Notes: generated by a model not told the origin, from the sequence alone. Positions 49,101 through 60,317 are shown, counted from the stretch's first letter. The stretch is DNA of 64,000 nucleotides from Cymodocea nodosa (GCA_036874045.1 CM072346.1:12624001-12688000), one strand, 5' to 3'. Program-made: numbers and translations.

Positions 49101-52100
49101 TAGAAGTTGTTACAAGGTGAACCTATATTCATTTTGGGAAATAATCCATGACTACAAAATGGAATCTACAGTATGCCACTGCCTTGGGAAGTGATCCTAA
49201 TATGTGTATCTCTTACTAGGCAAAGGGAATTTGGGAGGGGAGGACTGTTAGCTTGATTGTTGGGCTATGGTGGAAGTTGGAATGTCTTTGGCAACTGTCA
49301 CTTGTTCTAGTTATTTGGTTGGTGTTTATTTTAGGTGTGTGCTAGTAGTAGTATTGTTTAAGTACTTTTTGGGCTAGCACCTTGATTTTTAAGTGGTTTT
49401 TGTGGAGTCCCATGTGCATCTCCCTTAAGATTTGCCTTCCTTTCTTCAAGTTTATGTAGGATAGTTGTGGTTGAGAGTTTTGAGACATGATTTTCTTGTC
49501 CAACTTGTATTAGATGATGATATGTAGAATTGTATGCTTGACTATTTGTTGCACATCCATCAAGCTATTGGGCAAGGTTCCCAATGAGATGTAAGTTAGT
49601 AGGTCTACCAGTTGTCTATTACCTGATCTATTGTTAATTGCTACTCACCTTGCTTTATGTTGGGTTGATCTAGGAACTCAAAATGGATGCTTAATGAGAT
49701 TCCTTGGAATATAGAGGCAAGTCTTGGTGGTGCTTCCAACTTCTTGTTCTTTTTTAATGGTATTTGCTTTAATTGGTAGCTCTCATATTGCTTGGTTAGA
49801 CTCCATAGTCCTTAGATACTTGGTCTTTTTCATTTTGGGTTTCAAAGCATTCTCCTAATTTTCCTACAATGAGTTGTGAATTAGTGTATGTGGTGACCCT
49901 ATTAGCTTGTTGTTGAACTATTGGGTATGGTCTTGTTAGAAGTGCCTTGTACTCCACCATGTTGTTGATGGTTGGGAAGCCATAATGCATGCAAAAACTC
50001 TCATACGACCTCTGAGCTCTTCTATGTGCAATTGTTGTGCAACCTCCTGACTCTCCTACCTACAACTATTGTTGACTTCCTAACTCTCCCACCACCTTTC
50101 AATTCTCCTGCCTACAGCCTCACAACCCTAACCTTGTGTTGTCATGTTGTCTCACCGTTGCATGGTCCTGTCATCACATCCCTTGTTGCCCTCATGCCTA
50201 AGTGCCTGTCACCCCCATTTTGTAACATCCAATTATGTGATTTTTGCCCCCTACATCAGCTTGACTCTTCTTTCCACATATGTATTGTTTAAAATAGTTC
50301 TTTCACTAGATCAAAATAGTTCTTGCCACATATGTCATGTCCGACTCTTTTTCTGTGTGATAGTGAGGAATAGTGATAACCCCATGTAGTGAAGAAGGAA
50401 GGAGGGTTTTAGTGAAGAAATAGATTTACTAAATGAATGTAGGATTGGAAATAGATGAAATGTTGTATTTAACAATGTTGCAAATATTTTATACTATTTT
50501 TGATAAATTTATGCTTGCTTTTATTAAAATATCTTTATAATTTTTTAAAAATATAAAAATAATAATATTAAAATACTCTACATGCAAGATAATTATCATT
50601 TTCAAAATTTTTATGAAATTTGAAGTTGGTCACATTAATATTTAAGTAAATTCAAATTTTACATCTCAATTTCCTATCAATTTTAATATTTACATAAATG
50701 CTTGAATTTTAATTTTTATTGGTTTTTAATAGTGCATAAACACTCTTACAAAACTATATTTTCCCTTTGTTTTCAATTTTCATGATTTCTAGATTTATCT
50801 CTTATTTCTTATTCCACTATTTTTGGTTGCACAGATCGTTAATTGTAGACTTGGTAATGGATAAAAGTATTTGGGAGAAAAAGATTCATGTAGTTGATCT
50901 CACATAGTAAGATTATGATTTTGATTGTCGCTTTTAGTTTAAAAAAACATTATCCAATTTGAAAAAAAGAAATAAAACCTCTTTGTTTTGTTAATTCTCC
51001 ACATGCTACCCTTCATTGTCTGAACCAAACAAATGGGGATGACTGATTTACCACTGATATATGCTAAGTCGAACTTTTATGAAGATTGGTCTAGTGGTTC
51101 TTGATCTAATAGAGATTCACCTTTGACAACCCACCTTTACTTCCTTATGACTTGTAAGCTTCTGATTCTTCTTGAGCGATCCTTGTTGGATCTTACTTTA
51201 GGTTTGCACTGTTCTGTATAGTTCTAGTTAAGTTTTTGGCACACCTTGTTGCTAGCTGGGCATGTAAAGAACATGTGATCAACATTTTTGTATAAGCATT
51301 ATTCCTAAGCATTATTGTATAAAGTGCACCTCAGATTTTTGCTTCCTAACCACTTGCTCCAATAGCATATAGTGACAAGTGTGCCATGCATCAATTACCA
51401 CATAAAAAGTTTGATTTTCAAGGGAGGTATGCCTTTCTAAGCAACATTAAAGAAGGGATGTGTTGCATACCCATTATCTTGTAGCTTCTCGTATCCTTCC
51501 TAGACTAGTTGGCTAGATAAGATATGCGTAATATATATTATATATTAGATATGCTAAAGTGTGTTGTAACCTTTGGATATCCATTTAAGCTTAAATGGAT
51601 ATCCGATTATATAAGGGGTATTTAAACCCCCCTCTTGTACCCTAATCACAAGTTGATATAGTTTTTACCGTCTTCGTTAAATCCCCTTAACTACATATAT
51701 AGAATTTTATATATAATTGTTAGAGTCTGTGCAAGAAAAACTAGGGATTTTTTGTGGGTTATTGGAAGTCGCCTTCCACTCCCCTTCTCCCTCCCTTTTG
51801 TATCATATATTTAGAAGTACATTGCATAAGTGGGTAAATGGATCCTCAATCAGATTGATGTACAAGATTGCAACTTCTCACGCTCCCCCTTAAACTAGAA
51901 GGTATATATTTGTCATTCTCAGCTTGTTATAAATATAATCAAATATATTACGATTTAATATAAGTTTTACATTTATAAGGGTCTTCACCAAAGTAGAAGG
52001 GTCTTCACTGGATGCTCCAAAGCATTGGATGTCCAAACCCTAGCTCGACCTTGATGTTGTTTACACAGTTTTGAGGCCTCCAATGGTCCTTGCTCTCACC

Positions 52101-55066
52101 AAGGCTTGCAAAGAAGGGCACCACACACACATACACACACAAGGCTGAATGTCCTCCTCCTCCCAAGTTAGCACTCTTAAAAATGAGCTTGTTGAAGATC
52201 TAAGCTTCCAACACCAAGAGAAGAGAAGAAAAGGGAGGAGTCCTATGGTCTAAGCTCTCTTGGATCTCACTCACCTTGCTTAGACAATGGGAGGAGCCTT
52301 CCTCTATGCTTGGATGTCTCCTAGGGCTGATGGGGTTGACAGCCAAAACTCTAAAATGAGGGACGATCCATGTTATGGTCGATGGGAGGATCTTTATAGC
52401 TTTAGGGATTTCTTGGAGATTTTGATAATCTCCCCTTGATTTGCATCCAAGGGCTAGGACTGCTCCACCTTTGTTTTATTTGATTAACCCTACAAAACTC
52501 AACAAACATATCAAAACATAACATGAAATTAAATAAACTAACATTAAGCATCTAAGTTCATAATTATGATTCATTTCCATGGGCATTTAGGTCATAATCA
52601 ACAAAAGGGTTCAATTGTGCATTTTTGTAGGAGGGACAGGGTTTGTCTTCCCTATACACGTTGGTGAACTAGCATGCTTGCTAGTTTATGCATCTATTGG
52701 TAGGATGTGGATGGAACCTTGATTGGCAAGTAGTTCAGGTGATGGACATAGACTTACTGTGGACTATTCTGAGTTTCAGTGAGTGGGAAAATCGTGGAGA
52801 AAAAAAAGGAAAAAACTAGGTTCTCTTGCCATGCTTTGATACCATGTGCAAGAAAAACTAGGGATTTTTTGTGGGTTATCGAAAGTCACTTTTCACTCCC
52901 CTTCTCCCTTTCTTTTATATCATATATTTAGAAGTACATTGCATAAGTGGGTAAATGGATCCTTAATTGGATCCATGCACAAGATTGCAACTTCTCACGG
53001 AGTCTATGAATAAATAAATCCTTATATGGATTCCAAGTAACACTATATTGTGAATTTAGTCCTATATTGCTTGTCATGTATGTATCCACTCTTTGTAGTC
53101 TCTATAAATAGAAGTTTTATTCTATCCTAGTGAATATAACAACTTCCACCAATCTCTTATATAACAACTTACACATGTGAAATTGAAAAAGAAATGGAGA
53201 AGGTAGAGAGAGAGGAAAAAAAAGTTGAGAAGAAAAGGAAAAAGAAAAGGGCAGAAAAAGAAAAAAGGAGAGGGAGAGAAAATAGAAAAAAAAGACAAAT
53301 TTATGTTTAAAAAAATTGTTGATGTCAAAAAACAAAAAAAAACAAGGAGAGAAAAAAGAGTGGAGAAATTTCTTTTCCTACCACCTCATGCTACTTGTCT
53401 CCTTTCTCTCTGCTCTTGTATCTCCTCTCTCTCTCCTCTCTTCTGTCCCTGCATCTTGTTTTTTTTGTAATCTTAACTACTCTTTGGTCTAAGTTCTTTA
53501 TGAATGTTTTTGGATGTATTTAAAATTACATATGCGGTGTCTGAATTCTGAATCTCTGGAAATTCTTTGCTTTTTTGATGCTGCATACTCTGAATGATAT
53601 CCTTTTTAATGTTTTTAACTCCTCTCTTCTATCCCGCCATATCCTGAATCCAAATTCTTTATATTGGTATGTTGAAGACCCTAATTTTAATGCTTTCATA
53701 TTTATTAAGGCAGGTGGCTAGGAGTGATATCCTCTTCCTTGGAAGAATTTTTTATTTTTAACTATATCTTGATTGGATCTAGTAATGTATTCTACAAGGT
53801 TCCAACATATTATTTGTGTTTTATGAGTTTTTGGCTGGAAAAGTACTGAATCTTTAATACTACTGAAATTTCAACCTGAATCTTTAATCACCCAGTTTAA
53901 AACATATATAAACATGTTTGATGTGTGTTCACACATGTATTTATACATAAAATGTGTATATGTATGTTTAACTTACTGGATTTTCACTTTTACATGTCAA
54001 AAGGATTTCCAGGTGTGTTATAGTTTCGATCTATTTCTAGGTTTTGTATATACATGAACAGCTATCCATGGATCTCTATTTTCAGCACTTAACGGTTGGA
54101 GACATCTAGTATTAAGTCTTACTGATTCAGTGGCTAATAATAACAGTAATAAATAAATCTAAAGTGACATGCAGTTCTATTTCCAATTGTTATTAATTAG
54201 AATCATGTGCAGGAATCAAACCGTAAATCTATCACTTAATCATACTGGTACGCATTCAAGGAACATAATCCAATGCAGTCGACCAATGCTGTAGTTTTAG
54301 ACAAGGATTTACGGTAAAACATGTTCCAGATGAAATTACACATCAAGTTGATATCTTCAATAATGATTGTAGGGCTTTGATCAATAAAACGAAAATTCAT
54401 CAGAAAAATTAAATATTCAATTAACACAGTTAATAACAACTTGAATGGTTATTGTAGAGTTAAATGAATAACTGTGGCAGTAGTAGAAAACTGTCTCAAA
54501 ACAGTAAAGTGAAAACGATATTTTCAAATGGTAAGGGTACGGAAATAGTGAGTGCTTGCTGCATTGTAGCATGGTAATGCTAACAGTGGAGTTGGTACGG
54601 TGACAGTACAATCACGATAGTAATAGTAGCAATAATTTTTGTCTTCTTTATTTAATAATGACAGTTGCCATTGGCACAACACATGCCCTACGAGTCCATC
54701 ACAATTACCCTTGTTATTGCACACAATGTTGCATGACCTAGATAAACTATAATCTTCTGATTGCCCGTTTCCTATCTAGGTTTAGATAATAATAGTCTTT
54801 TCCCTTTTGATTCATAATTAAGCGGTACAAGAGAAGATCATGTATTTCTAGTGTTTGACATATAACTGATATCAGTTTGCTTTCCAGATAACATTAACTG
54901 TCTTTTTTTCTAGATTCCTTCTGAAATTTGCTGCATGTTTTTGAATATCACTTCAGTTTTGTAATTTAAACTTTTTGATTACTTTCAATTCGAAATTTAG
55001 GTACATAGATGTATTGTTGATGGAGGGAAGGTTCTTATACCAACATTTGCCATGGGGAGGGCTCAG
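28064..55066 (+). CDS. CPSF73-II: CPSF73-II / INTS11-type RNA endonuclease, first eight exons (partial)
   Basis: Metallo-beta-lactamase/beta-CASP nuclease that cleaves pre-mRNA or snRNA 3' ends in the nucleus (Integrator subunit 11 family). Exons: 28,064-28,088; 28,192-28,366; 28,455-28,527; 28,766-28,883; 32,422-32,495; 32,607-32,743; 48,073-48,136; 55,001-55,066. They total 732 nt, giving 244 residues in one open frame. Signature motifs are [18 protein letters not shown] at the start, the zinc-binding HFHLDH at residues 66-71 (split between exons 2 and 3), His155 in YYAGHVLGA, Asp176 in [12 protein letters not shown], '[16 protein letters not shown]' and '[13 protein letters not shown]'. 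All active-site residues of this part are present. The Arabidopsis protein is about 613 residues, so the rest lies right of the window. Intron 1 is GC-AG; the others are GT-AG. Intron 6 is 15.3 kb and full of transposons. Confidence 0.92.
28094..28159 (+). repeat. (CT)n microsatellite in intron 1
   Basis: About 33 CT units fill two thirds of the 103-bp first intron of the INTS11-like gene, starting five bases after the GC donor. It forms a long pyrimidine tract leading to the CTTTACCAG acceptor. Confidence 0.9.
29280..30365 (-). mobile_element. L1-type LINE fragment (C-terminal region), intron 4
   Basis: On the minus strand the frame near 29,776-30,012 reads '[20 protein letters not shown]', the pattern found after the reverse transcriptase in plant L1 elements ('VRFWEDRW' type). 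Upstream, at 30,060-30,160, is a 'FAGWVVVTSC' type stretch. Stops and frame changes throughout make it dead. Intron 4 otherwise (28,884-32,421) shows nothing I can name; 30,600-30,960 might be another LINE 3' end. Confidence 0.55.
32744..35984. other. Intron 6, left part: AT-rich with a 35-bp tandem repeat
   Basis: No coding signal. A 35-bp unit (ATACCATGCAATAATCAACA and following bases) is repeated about three times at 34,088-34,199, embedded in a longer zone (33,380-34,220) rich in degenerate CAATAATCA words. Confidence 0.5.
35985..37545 (+). repeat. Left arm of a 1.55-kb inverted repeat
   Basis: Matches the reverse complement of 40,365-41,925 over its whole length with scattered substitutions and small gaps. 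Examples are TACTTATAAGGGTAAAAATG here (about 36,104) against CATTTTTACCCTTATAAGT near 41,795, and CTCTTATATTTAGATCAAGT (about 37,280) against its complement near 40,605. No open frame is supported in it. The identity of the repeat is unknown. Confidence 0.8.
37695..37792 (+). repeat. 5' remnant of copia LTR (direct repeat copy 1)
   Basis: About 98 bp (CCTTACTAACAAACAAAAAA to TATATCAACA) repeated with few changes at 40,264-40,351. It carries the short palindrome ACACCATACCTTGGTGT. It is probably the tail of the 5' LTR of the copia fragment. Confidence 0.6.
37860..40148 (+). pseudogene. Ty1/copia pol remnant (integrase C-end to RNase H)
   Basis: The order is integrase C-terminus ('[16 protein letters not shown]'), then reverse transcriptase ('[15 protein letters not shown]', 'KKAIYDLKQ', the catalytic 'VVYVDDILL' near 39,115-39,140, '[12 protein letters not shown]'), then RNase H ('[10 protein letters not shown]', 'IYCDNQ', 'LADIITKSL' near 40,050). 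Many stops (TAG, TAA and some TGA) and frameshifts show it is dead. A purine tract, TTAAGGGGAAG, ends at about 40,149 before the 3' LTR. Gag, protease and most of integrase are missing. Confidence 0.85.
40149..40352 (+). mobile_element. 3' LTR of the copia fragment (about 200 bp)
   Basis: Starts TGTGAGTTAATG right after the purine tract. Its last 88 bases repeat 37,695-37,792. The inner end of the right inverted-repeat arm follows directly. Confidence 0.55.
40365..41925 (-). repeat. Right arm of the 1.55-kb inverted repeat
   Basis: Reverse complement of 35,985-37,545. Together the arms enclose a spacer of about 2.8 kb made of the copia fragment. A primary transcript crossing intron 6 could fold into a long hairpin. 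Confidence 0.8.
42010..42330 (-). pseudogene. Ty1/copia RNase H end fragment
   Basis: The minus-strand frame ends with '[20 protein letters not shown]' and a 'CNKLQ' pattern, equivalent to the 'QLADIFTKAL...CNKLG' end of copia RNase H. It is short and isolated, in the opposite orientation to the copia fragment at 37.9-40.1 kb. Confidence 0.65.
42477..43275. mobile_element. Putative terminal-inverted-repeat DNA element with GTGCCTAGGTG-type ends
   Basis: The left end carries GTGCTAAGGTGCTTAGGTG and TTGGTGCCTAGGTA; the right end carries the complementary words GGTGCCTAAGTGGCACTTGA and AAGCACCTAGG. TGGTTA occurs on both outer sides (42,471-42,476 and 43,276-43,281), a possible target duplication. 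There is no transposase frame. The same words recur near 28,640-28,690 and 44,680-44,705, so this is a dispersed non-autonomous family. Class assignment (hAT-like) is a guess. Confidence 0.4.
43370..46450 (-). mobile_element. L1-type LINE, minus strand, broken and interrupted
   Basis: In minus-strand order, 46,400-46,130 gives reverse transcriptase with '[11 protein letters not shown]' and a 'GxxxQGNPLSP' motif. 44,910-44,722 gives '[15 protein letters not shown]' with '[19 protein letters not shown]', the post-RT region. 44,040-43,400 gives the C-terminal part with '[18 protein letters not shown]'. Stops are frequent. The stretch 44,300-44,710 (TACCTAGGCTTG to GGTGCCTTAGC) looks like a small inserted element, and 44,950-46,040 is another interruption with no nameable gene. 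Confidence 0.65.
46451..48072. other. Intron 6, right part: nothing recognised
   Basis: AT-rich. Open frames such as 47,779-48,015 have no domain. It ends in the TTTCTACAG acceptor of exon 7. Confidence 0.4.
48300..50000 (-). pseudogene. Ty3-type pol fragment: RNase H and integrase, minus strand
   Basis: RNase H is seen at 49,990-49,796 ('[14 protein letters not shown]' with '[10 protein letters not shown]'). Integrase is seen near 49,060-48,920 ('[18 protein letters not shown]'). The order RNase H then integrase on the minus strand is the Ty3/gypsy arrangement. It is riddled with stops and lies in intron 7. Confidence 0.7.
50001..51727. other. Intron 7 stretch, nothing nameable
   Basis: AT-rich, with pyrimidine-rich low-complexity patches at 50,000-50,300. 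The 51,500-51,727 part contains palindromic ATCCATTTAAGCTTAAATGGAT and a 'CCCCCCTCTTGTACCC' phrase that suggests an older copia LTR, which the TRIM-like element then entered. Confidence 0.35.
51728..52999 (-). mobile_element. Complete small LTR retrotransposon (TRIM-like, copia-type), minus strand
   Basis: Two 155-bp direct LTRs lie at 51,728-51,882 and 52,845-52,999, both starting TGTGCAAGAAAAAC and ending CTTCTCACG on the plus strand. On the minus strand, the LTR end CTTGCACA is followed directly by TGGTATCAAAGC, a methionine-tRNA primer site (52,833-52,844). The other LTR is preceded by GTTTAAGGGGGAG, a polypurine tract (51,883-51,895). GAGTC flanks both ends (51,723-51,727 and 53,000-53,004). 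The 962-bp interior has no protein frame, so the element depends on proteins supplied in trans. Confidence 0.88.
53005..55000. other. Intron 7 right part: copia-LTR-like flank, purine/pyrimidine tracts
   Basis: 53,005-53,160 looks like the continuation of the older LTR entered by the TRIM-like element. 53,190-53,345 is an A/G-rich low-complexity run and 53,395-53,465 a CT-rich run. 53,470-54,990 is AT-rich, with no gene seen. Confidence 0.4.
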
Positions 55067-58000
55067 GTATAAAAAAACCAAGGGAAAGTTCCTGTTTGTA
55101 CCTCATATTGCACTCTCCTTGCAGTGATTAGAAATTTGTGAGAATTTTGTTTTCTGAGTTTGATTAATTTTATCAAATGTACGGATGAAAATTATGGCTG
55201 TAATTGCTTGTTATTTTTCCAAGAATTTTTTATAGAAAATACGTCATTTCATCTTTGTTCCCTTTGGAAAATACAAGATATGGTAGAAGTGGATTGATTC
55301 AATACCATAACATGAGCCCTCTATATAGATGCTACAGAGAAGATACAAATAAGACTCCAGGAATGTGAGATCAAACTCACTTATTAGACAAATAATCCTG
55401 ATACATAATTTACTCTAACACTTTCCTTCAAGTTGGAGTATTGAACTTGCGATAGACTCATACATTAGTAAACTAAGACAAAATAAAGGAGGAGATATAT
55501 AGTAGATAAATAGAAGTAATATTGTGAATGAGTAGTTAAGTGGATCTTGGTTAAATGGATCCTCCATTTAACCTTATATGGATCCATATATGTATTCAGA
55601 TATATGTGTATTTTAGGGAGGAAAAATAATTGATTTTTGCTTTCCCTAATCACCTCTTAACATGGTATCAGAGCCTTATCGTTGACATCCCATGTCATAG
55701 GCTACTTGATGTAGTGCTATGTTCCCGTGGTAGGCTTTCAAATGAGCTAGGAGACATCTGTTGTTATACCTGTCAAAGTTAGAGATCTTGAAGTTCACTA
55801 AAAGGGTTGTATTTGGGAAAAAAAAAGGTTTATAAAGGAATAGGGTACAAGTTGCTTATTACTTCAAACCTACCTCATCAATGTCTTTAGCTCTACCACT
55901 TGCTAGAGAATAGAGTCCTAGGGGTTATGGTGATGGTGGATGTGTGTTATAGGGGTGTTGTTGGGTTGTTTGGTGGGGTGCAATTTGAAGGTGGAAGTCG
56001 ATGAGCGGAGTGTGTGTTGTTTGGCTTGGATGGGTTCCCAACTCTTGTTGGTGAAATAGTAGAGGGGTTGCTCTCACAAGGTATTGGTGGAGCCACAACA
56101 CTCACTTGAGGAGGCTCAACGTGAAACATTACATGTGGTGGGGTTTTGATATGAGGATGTGAATGTGTTGATGGACATCTAAAAATTGTACAAGTGACTG
56201 TAAAGATAGGCTAATTGGTCACAATGGTCTAGTGATTTCAGTTAGTTATGCCATTGTGTGGGCTTGAAAATGGGTGAGAACAAGAACTAGTGGGATGGGT
56301 GTGACTTACAATGCATTTTAAGGAAGAGAAAAGGAAGTGAGAGGAGAAAATTGAAAAGGCTATACGAGATAAAAAGAGTTATATAAGAAAATAGCTAAAG
56401 CATGACCAAATTGAAGGTAGGCATTGAAAATCGTAAAAGCAGATGAAGATGAATTCTAGATAATCCACTAGGAATTAGAGCATCAATCTTCAATGGAGTT
56501 GCTAGTTTTTATAATGTTGGGGAATCCTTCATCATAGAGTGATTTGGGACTCAACGTGATTGAGAAGAAAAAGAAATTAAAAATAGAGTCGTCTCCTATT
56601 CTTTGGGAGAAAAAGAGGTAAACCAAAGAAGAATGAAGGAAAAAGATAGGATAAGGTAAAGGAAAAATGTAGAGATTCCTAGGTAAGTATTCTAGGTACA
56701 AGTTGGGATAGTGTTAGACAACTAATGTTGCCTGAGTGAAGTTGGCTTCCCAATTGTTTATCTGGATTCATCTTTATCTTAGATTTTCAGCACCAAAACT
56801 GAATGATAGTTGGCTGAAAAGTTGTTAAAAATGCTAGCTGAATAAGAAAGAACAATAGGATGCATTATCAAAAAAAGGTGCGTAAGGATTCATGTGAGTG
56901 AAATGATATCAGATGTGAAAACTAAACAAATGATGAAGGATTGTTGATGAAATCATAAGGCGATGGTTGAGAATGTTAGAGATTGTAGAGAGTTGAGCAA
57001 AAAGAAGTAAATTGATGATTGAAGCCTAGGTAAAAATCATGAGGAATTACATCGAAGTGATTGGGTAAAGTTAGAAAATAGAGATCTACAATGATTCATG
57101 TGAGGGGAACAATGACGACGATAAAGTTCTAAACACAGTCTTTAGGAAATCAAGATGAAATGATAAAGTAAAGTAGAATGATGGAGGTCTACAAGGATTC
57201 ATGTGAAAAAAAAAAAAATTAATAAATCAAAACTATGAGTAAATAAGCTTTGATAGAATAGTGTAATGATGATTGAAAAACCAAAAATCTACGAAGACCC
57301 ATGCAGAGACACAAATGTTAGGGATGAAATGTATGCTATACTGTGGAGAAACTTTGATGAATACAATAAGACAATGCTAAAAAAAATAGAAATTTGTAGA
57401 GTAGAATAAGTCCATTGTAAATCTTGACCAAGATTATAAGGAAATCTTGATGACATGGTAAAACAATGAAAAGGAGACAAACTCTGTAAAAATTCATATA
57501 GAGGGAAAGTGAGTTGATGACTCAAATTAATGCTAATAACATTAATAGAAAGATAAATGAAATGATAAAGTAAATGACATTGAAGATAGGCAACTATAGG
57601 CAAGTTTGGAAAACAAAAGCAACGTCCATTCAAGAAAGACATTGCAATTGTTTCAACTTCAATAAGAAAAGTTAGTTCATATTAGAAGGTGGGAGTAGCA
57701 AGCCTTCGTGCTTACTCTCCCAAAGTCTTGTTTTATTTAGGTCATTTTTGACTCATTAAGGTCATCAATAACACTCAATACTTGGGCTCAGAATTGCAAG
57801 GTAAAATAGGTATTTAGAGGAGTTTCTAACAGTTTGTTGGAGCGGACAACACTCAAGTACTCAAGAGTTCAAAGAGTAAAGTTGCAAAAGAGCTTGGGGT
57901 CTGTGTTTGCATGAGAGGCTCTTGATCCCTTTTTATAGGGTTGTTTGATAGTTGATGGCTTGTGCTTCTAGTCGTACAACAATTGTGTAGTTTTCATTTC

Positions 58001-59459
58001 TATGTAAAAACTAGCAACAACTTGCTAGTACCTCACTTGTACCTTTGATTGTTGAACTTCATCAACAATTCAGTTAATTGTAGGACCCTCTCGAAGGTTC
58101 TTTTTTTGGGTTAGGCTCAAGTTTCTTTTCTTTATAAGGCCACCTATGATGGTTTGTTGGTTTGTCATCGTTGATTAACGTTTGGACATATGTGCAATAA
58201 CTTCTGAAGGGTTTCATAGCCTACTCTTTTTTTAAAAGTAAACATAGGAAAAAGTGCTTTGCTGCAATGTCTAGTCAGTAGTTGCCATATGTCTGGTGGA
58301 CAAGTACAAGAGAAGTTAATTGATAGATTTTGTTGAATGTAGGCGATGATTGTCGAGTTTTTGATGGATGGGGCAATGAACATTCGATTGGGGACCAACC
58401 ATGAATTGCTTTCTTGGATTGTCCAAGAGAGGGGACTTGCTAGTTGTTATTCATTGGATGATTACATAACCCTCTGATATTATTCACTGGATGATTTTGT
58501 AACCTTTCATGGTCTTATTCTCAAGCTAAATGTTGGGTGTCTAGTGAATAGGTGCTACATGTTTGTTGAAGATGCATTAGACAAATGAATAGTGAACTAT
58601 TGATGTAGGTAACAAATGTTGCATGTTCGATGGATGAGGCACTAGATGTTTGATGAAGATGCACTGGATAGATGAATAGTGAGTTGTTGATGTAGATAGT
58701 GAATGTTTGATATCTAGTAGGTGAGACATTGAATGTTTGATGGGGATGTACTGGACAAATGAATAGTGAATTGTTAATGCAGGTAGTGAATGTCGAATGT
58801 TCGGTGGTTGATGCACCAGATGTCTAGTGAAGATGTCCCAAATAGATGAATAGTGAATTGCTGATGTAGGTAGTGAATGTTGGATGTTCGTGGATGATGC
58901 ATCAGATGTCTGATGAAGATGCACTAGATAGATGAATAGTGAATTGTTAACGTAGGTAGTGAATGTTGAATGTCTGATGGATAATACACCAAATATTTAG
59001 TGAAGATGCATCAGATAAGTGAACTACTGATGTGAGTAGTGAATGTCAAATATCTGGTGAAGAGGCATCAGACAAATGAATAGTGAACTGCTAATGTAGG
59101 TAATGAATGTCAGATGTTTAGTGGATGAAGCATCGAATGTTCAATGAAGATGCATTGGACAAATGAACAATGTTTGTCTAAGAATGGATTTTGACAAAGT
59201 GTGAAAATTTGAGATGTCAACACTGTCCAATCCAAATTGATATTTCTACATATACCGGTTTGTTACCAATAACAAGGTGAACCAAAGGAGAGACCATAAC
59301 ACTCTCATCAATGCTCAAAAATGCATTAACAACCTCCAATAAATAGCAAATTATAAACTCCATCCCTAAGGGAAAAATCTAAAATATAACAATTCTGACA
59401 AGAAGGGCTTCTATGGCTTATTTTTTATTGTTCTCTTCAACTTTACCAATTATTATTAC
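55067..59459. other. Intron 8, left part: copia LTR end, primer site and degenerate repeats
   Basis: At 55,662 TGGTATCAGAGCC follows CTCTTAACA, an LTR end plus methionine-tRNA primer site on the plus strand. At about 55,417-55,436 TCTAACACTTTCCTTCAAGT reads as a minus-strand polypurine tract with an LTR start. No pol frame follows either. 56,870-57,660 shows phrases like AGGATTCATGTGAG recurring about every 100 bp, a decayed tandem repeat. No gene seen. Confidence 0.45.
58560..59180 (+). repeat. Minisatellite, unit about 87 bp, roughly 7 copies
   Basis: GATGAATAGTGAATTG-type words recur at about 58,588, 58,675, 58,760, 58,847 and 58,934, then about 59,077, with intervening GATGATGCACCAGATGT-type text. 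The roughly 115-codon minus-strand open frame across it is a by-product of the periodicity. Confidence 0.75.
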
Positions 59460-59587
59460 TGTTGGAGAAGAGAAAAGAGTTTTTGTGTATGTATATCTTG
59501 AAAGAGAAGATAGAAGTATATATAGAAGGGGTAGGATCCATATAAGGATCTATTTACCTAAATAAAAAAACAAATACAATTCTAACA
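59460..59587 (-). mobile_element. 3' LTR of a minus-strand copia element (128 bp)
   Basis: TG...CA bounded, reading TGTTAGAATTG to CTCCAACA on the minus strand. It is preceded on that strand by the purine tract TTGAGGGGGAG. Confidence 0.7.
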
Positions 59588-60272
59588 CTCCCCCTCAAGC
59601 TAGAGAGTATATGTTAACTAAACCCAGCTTGTTACATAGATAATTGAAAGTTTTATAACTCAAAGCCTTGGTTAGAATATCAGCTCGTTCTTCAGAAGAG
59701 GGGATATGTAAAGTAAAAACAACTCCTCTAGTGACCAAATTCCTTATATAGTGGTAATCAATCTCAATGTGCTTCATGCGTTCATGAAATGTCTCATTAT
59801 TAACAATATATATGGCAGATTGATTGTCACAATACATAGTCATTGCCCCATCAACTGTCACCCCAAGTTCCCCTAAAAAGGAATTGAGCCACACCATCTT
59901 ACATCCTATGAACCTCATGGCTCTATACATAGCTTCGGCGCTAGAGCAGGAGACCATACTTTGCTTCTTACTCCTTTAAGTGACCAAGTTCCCCCCGACA
60001 TAAGTTAGATACTCAGAGGTAGACTTCCTATCTCCTTTGTCTTCAGCAAAGTCAGCATCTGAGAAGGCTTCAACCTGCAAGTGTCCACAACGTTGATACA
60101 ATAGACCATTCCCTGGAGCTCCCTTGATGTACGTAAGCACTCGCAAAGCTCCTTACTAATGTACACTTCTAGGCTGATGCATAAATTGACTAAGTAGTCT
60201 CACAGTACATGCAATGTTAGGCTTGGTAACGGTGAGATAAATGAGTTTGCCCACTAAGGGGAGGTTAGTGCC
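59588..60272 (-). pseudogene. Ty1/copia RT end and RNase H, minus strand
   Basis: The frame at 59,957-59,595 contains 'YCDNQSAIYIVNN' with 'KHIEIDYHYIRNLV' and 'ERADILTKALSYKTF', the copia RNase H. Upstream (60,260-59,960) it reads '[14 protein letters not shown]' and 'KSTSEYLTYVGGNL' with stops. It is cut off at about 60,272 by the inverted-repeat hairpin that starts the next element. Confidence 0.85.
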
Positions 60273-60317
60273 TGACGGAATTCAATTGACGGAAAGGAAA
60301 ATTATTGAATTCCGTCA
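60273..60317. repeat. Perfect 14-bp inverted repeat (hairpin)
   Basis: TGACGGAATTCAAT at 60,273-60,286 and its exact complement ATTGAATTCCGTCA at 60,304-60,317 with a 17-base loop. It lies at the junction between the broken copia element and the Harbinger region, so it may be a transposon terminus. Confidence 0.75.

Noticed and set aside
53117-53470. Lys/Glu-rich and Phe/Leu/Ser-rich open frames
   Set aside because: Low-complexity purine and pyrimidine runs translated in several frames.
58577-58924. 115-codon minus-strand frame
   Set aside because: It is the product of an 87-bp minisatellite whose length is a multiple of three.
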